Source of the DNA: Saccharofermentans sp.
GTDB lineage: Bacteria > Bacillota > Clostridia > Saccharofermentanales > Saccharofermentanaceae
Direction of reading: 5' to 3'
DNA length: 32,300 nt
NCBI GenBank assembly: GCA_024691325.1
Contig: JAILNR010000050.1
Location: forward strand, 1-32,300
Part shown: positions 31,930-32,300 of the stretch, in pieces
How the letters are laid out: every line of letters starts with the position of its first letter
Position numbering within the stretch: position 1 is the first letter of the stretch
Notes under the pieces: generated by a model
What the model was told of the DNA's origin: nothing
What the model saw: the letters and a program-made list of their open reading frames with translations, nothing else
Database searches by the model: none
Program-made: the position numbers and the translations under genes

Positions 31930-32300
31930 TACTTGTCACCCCTTCCTACAGCATCCTTCGGCTCCAGATCTTCGAAGGTAAAGTCAGTAAGAGGGCTCTG
32001 TGCCTCAGGATCTTTTCCTGCCTGGAACTCTCCATAGAATGTATCTATGTCCTTAATGAACTTTCTGTTGAACAGGTGGAGAGGAATACCCTCAGGACAT
32101 ACTCTGCTGCACTCGCCGCAGTCTGTACATCTTCCTGCTACGTGGAAAGCTCTGATGATATGGAACATCTTCTCCTCGAAGGAGTCGACGTTAGCCTTCT
32201 GCTGTGAATCGAACTTAGTGTTGTCGAATACGCACTTTCTGCATGAGCATGCAGGGCATACGTTACGGCATGCGTTACAACGGATACACTTGGAAAGCTC
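31929..32300 (-). CDS. 4Fe-4S protein, C-terminal part; start lies outside the window
   Basis: The frame is open to the right edge, so only the last ~123 residues are visible. They begin with LSKCIRCNACRNVCPACSCRKC, a Cys-rich cubane motif with extra Cys. Then comes CTDCGECSRVCPEGIPLHL, a second 4Fe-4S motif, and an acidic tail ending in DAVGRGDK. The style recalls FrhB/HdrA-associated or Flox-type electron-transfer subunits, but the missing N-terminus prevents a firm family call. It is the first visible gene of the operon and stops in the TAATG that starts the HydB-like gene. Confidence 0.8.
   Translation of the reverse strand, partial: ELSKCIRCNACRNVCPACSCRKCVFDNTKFDSQQKANVDSFEEKMFHIIRAFHVAGRCTDCGECSRVCPEGIPLHLFNRKFIKDIDTFYGEFQAGKDPEAQSPLTDFTFEDLEPKDAVGRGDK

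Overview
The window looks like a chromosomal segment of an anaerobic Firmicute, most likely a gut or rumen Clostridium-class organism. The reasons are Gram-positive style lipoproteins, strong AAGGAGG ribosome binding sites, an intracellular GH26 mannanase, several c-di-GMP proteins, a soluble anaerobic NADH/iron-sulfur/fumarate-reductase-like operon, and moderate GC with TTGACA/TATAAT promoters. The species cannot be named from sequence alone.

Region 1 (1-5.65 kb, minus strand, visibly more AT-rich) is a restriction-modification island. A methyltransferase fused to a single target-recognition domain is followed by an unrecognised 177-aa partner, hsdM, a 73-aa Cys-rich ORF and the start of hsdS. 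No hsdR is inside the window. The fusion gene has a consensus promoter flanked by two copies of a GGTTAT..ATAACC palindrome. Upstream lies an unrecognised gene with a UvrD/PcrA-like C-terminal Tudor-like segment. The island ends near the 3' end of a tRNA-Gly(CCC) gene, a common integration position.

Region 2 (5.9-8.3 kb) has tRNA-Gly, a GH26 glycosidase paired with a helical-repeat-like protein, and tRNA-Cys. The tRNA-Cys promoter is divergent from, and overlaps, the promoter of the next unit.

Region 3 (8.3-15.6 kb) has a plus-strand ABC exporter (permease, ATPase, then a permease fused to a CPBP intramembrane protease). It converges on a minus-strand FecBCD-type uptake system for an iron complex, haem or corrinoid. 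A secreted SNase-type lipoprotein is divergent from that system.

Region 4 (15.6-21.6 kb) is a minus-strand c-di-GMP operon: a membrane diguanylate cyclase, a multi-pass GT-C-like membrane protein, and a cytoplasmic sugar-binding-like/GGDEF/EAL protein. One membrane product sits between a likely producer and a likely degrader of c-di-GMP.

Region 5 (21.7-27.6 kb) has metY (O-acetylhomoserine sulfhydrylase) with an upstream dyad, a small zinc-ribbon protein, and a 1267-aa membrane-anchored protein. That protein carries five DUF2135/YfaP-like repeats interrupted by a C-type-lectin-like domain. A large inverted repeat with a GC-rich loop separates it from region 6.

Region 6 (27.6-32.3 kb, minus) is an electron-transfer operon: 4Fe-4S protein (cut by the window edge), HydB/AsrA-like dicluster protein, FAD/NAD(P)H reductase, FrdB-like protein, FrdA-like flavoprotein. 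It reads as a soluble route from NAD(P)H or ferredoxin to a fumarate-type acceptor.

A cross-cutting observation is that several transcription units (8316, 15050 and perhaps 18308 and 21546) have a -10 box about 6-8 nt before an ATG and no Shine-Dalgarno, which suggests leaderless transcripts.
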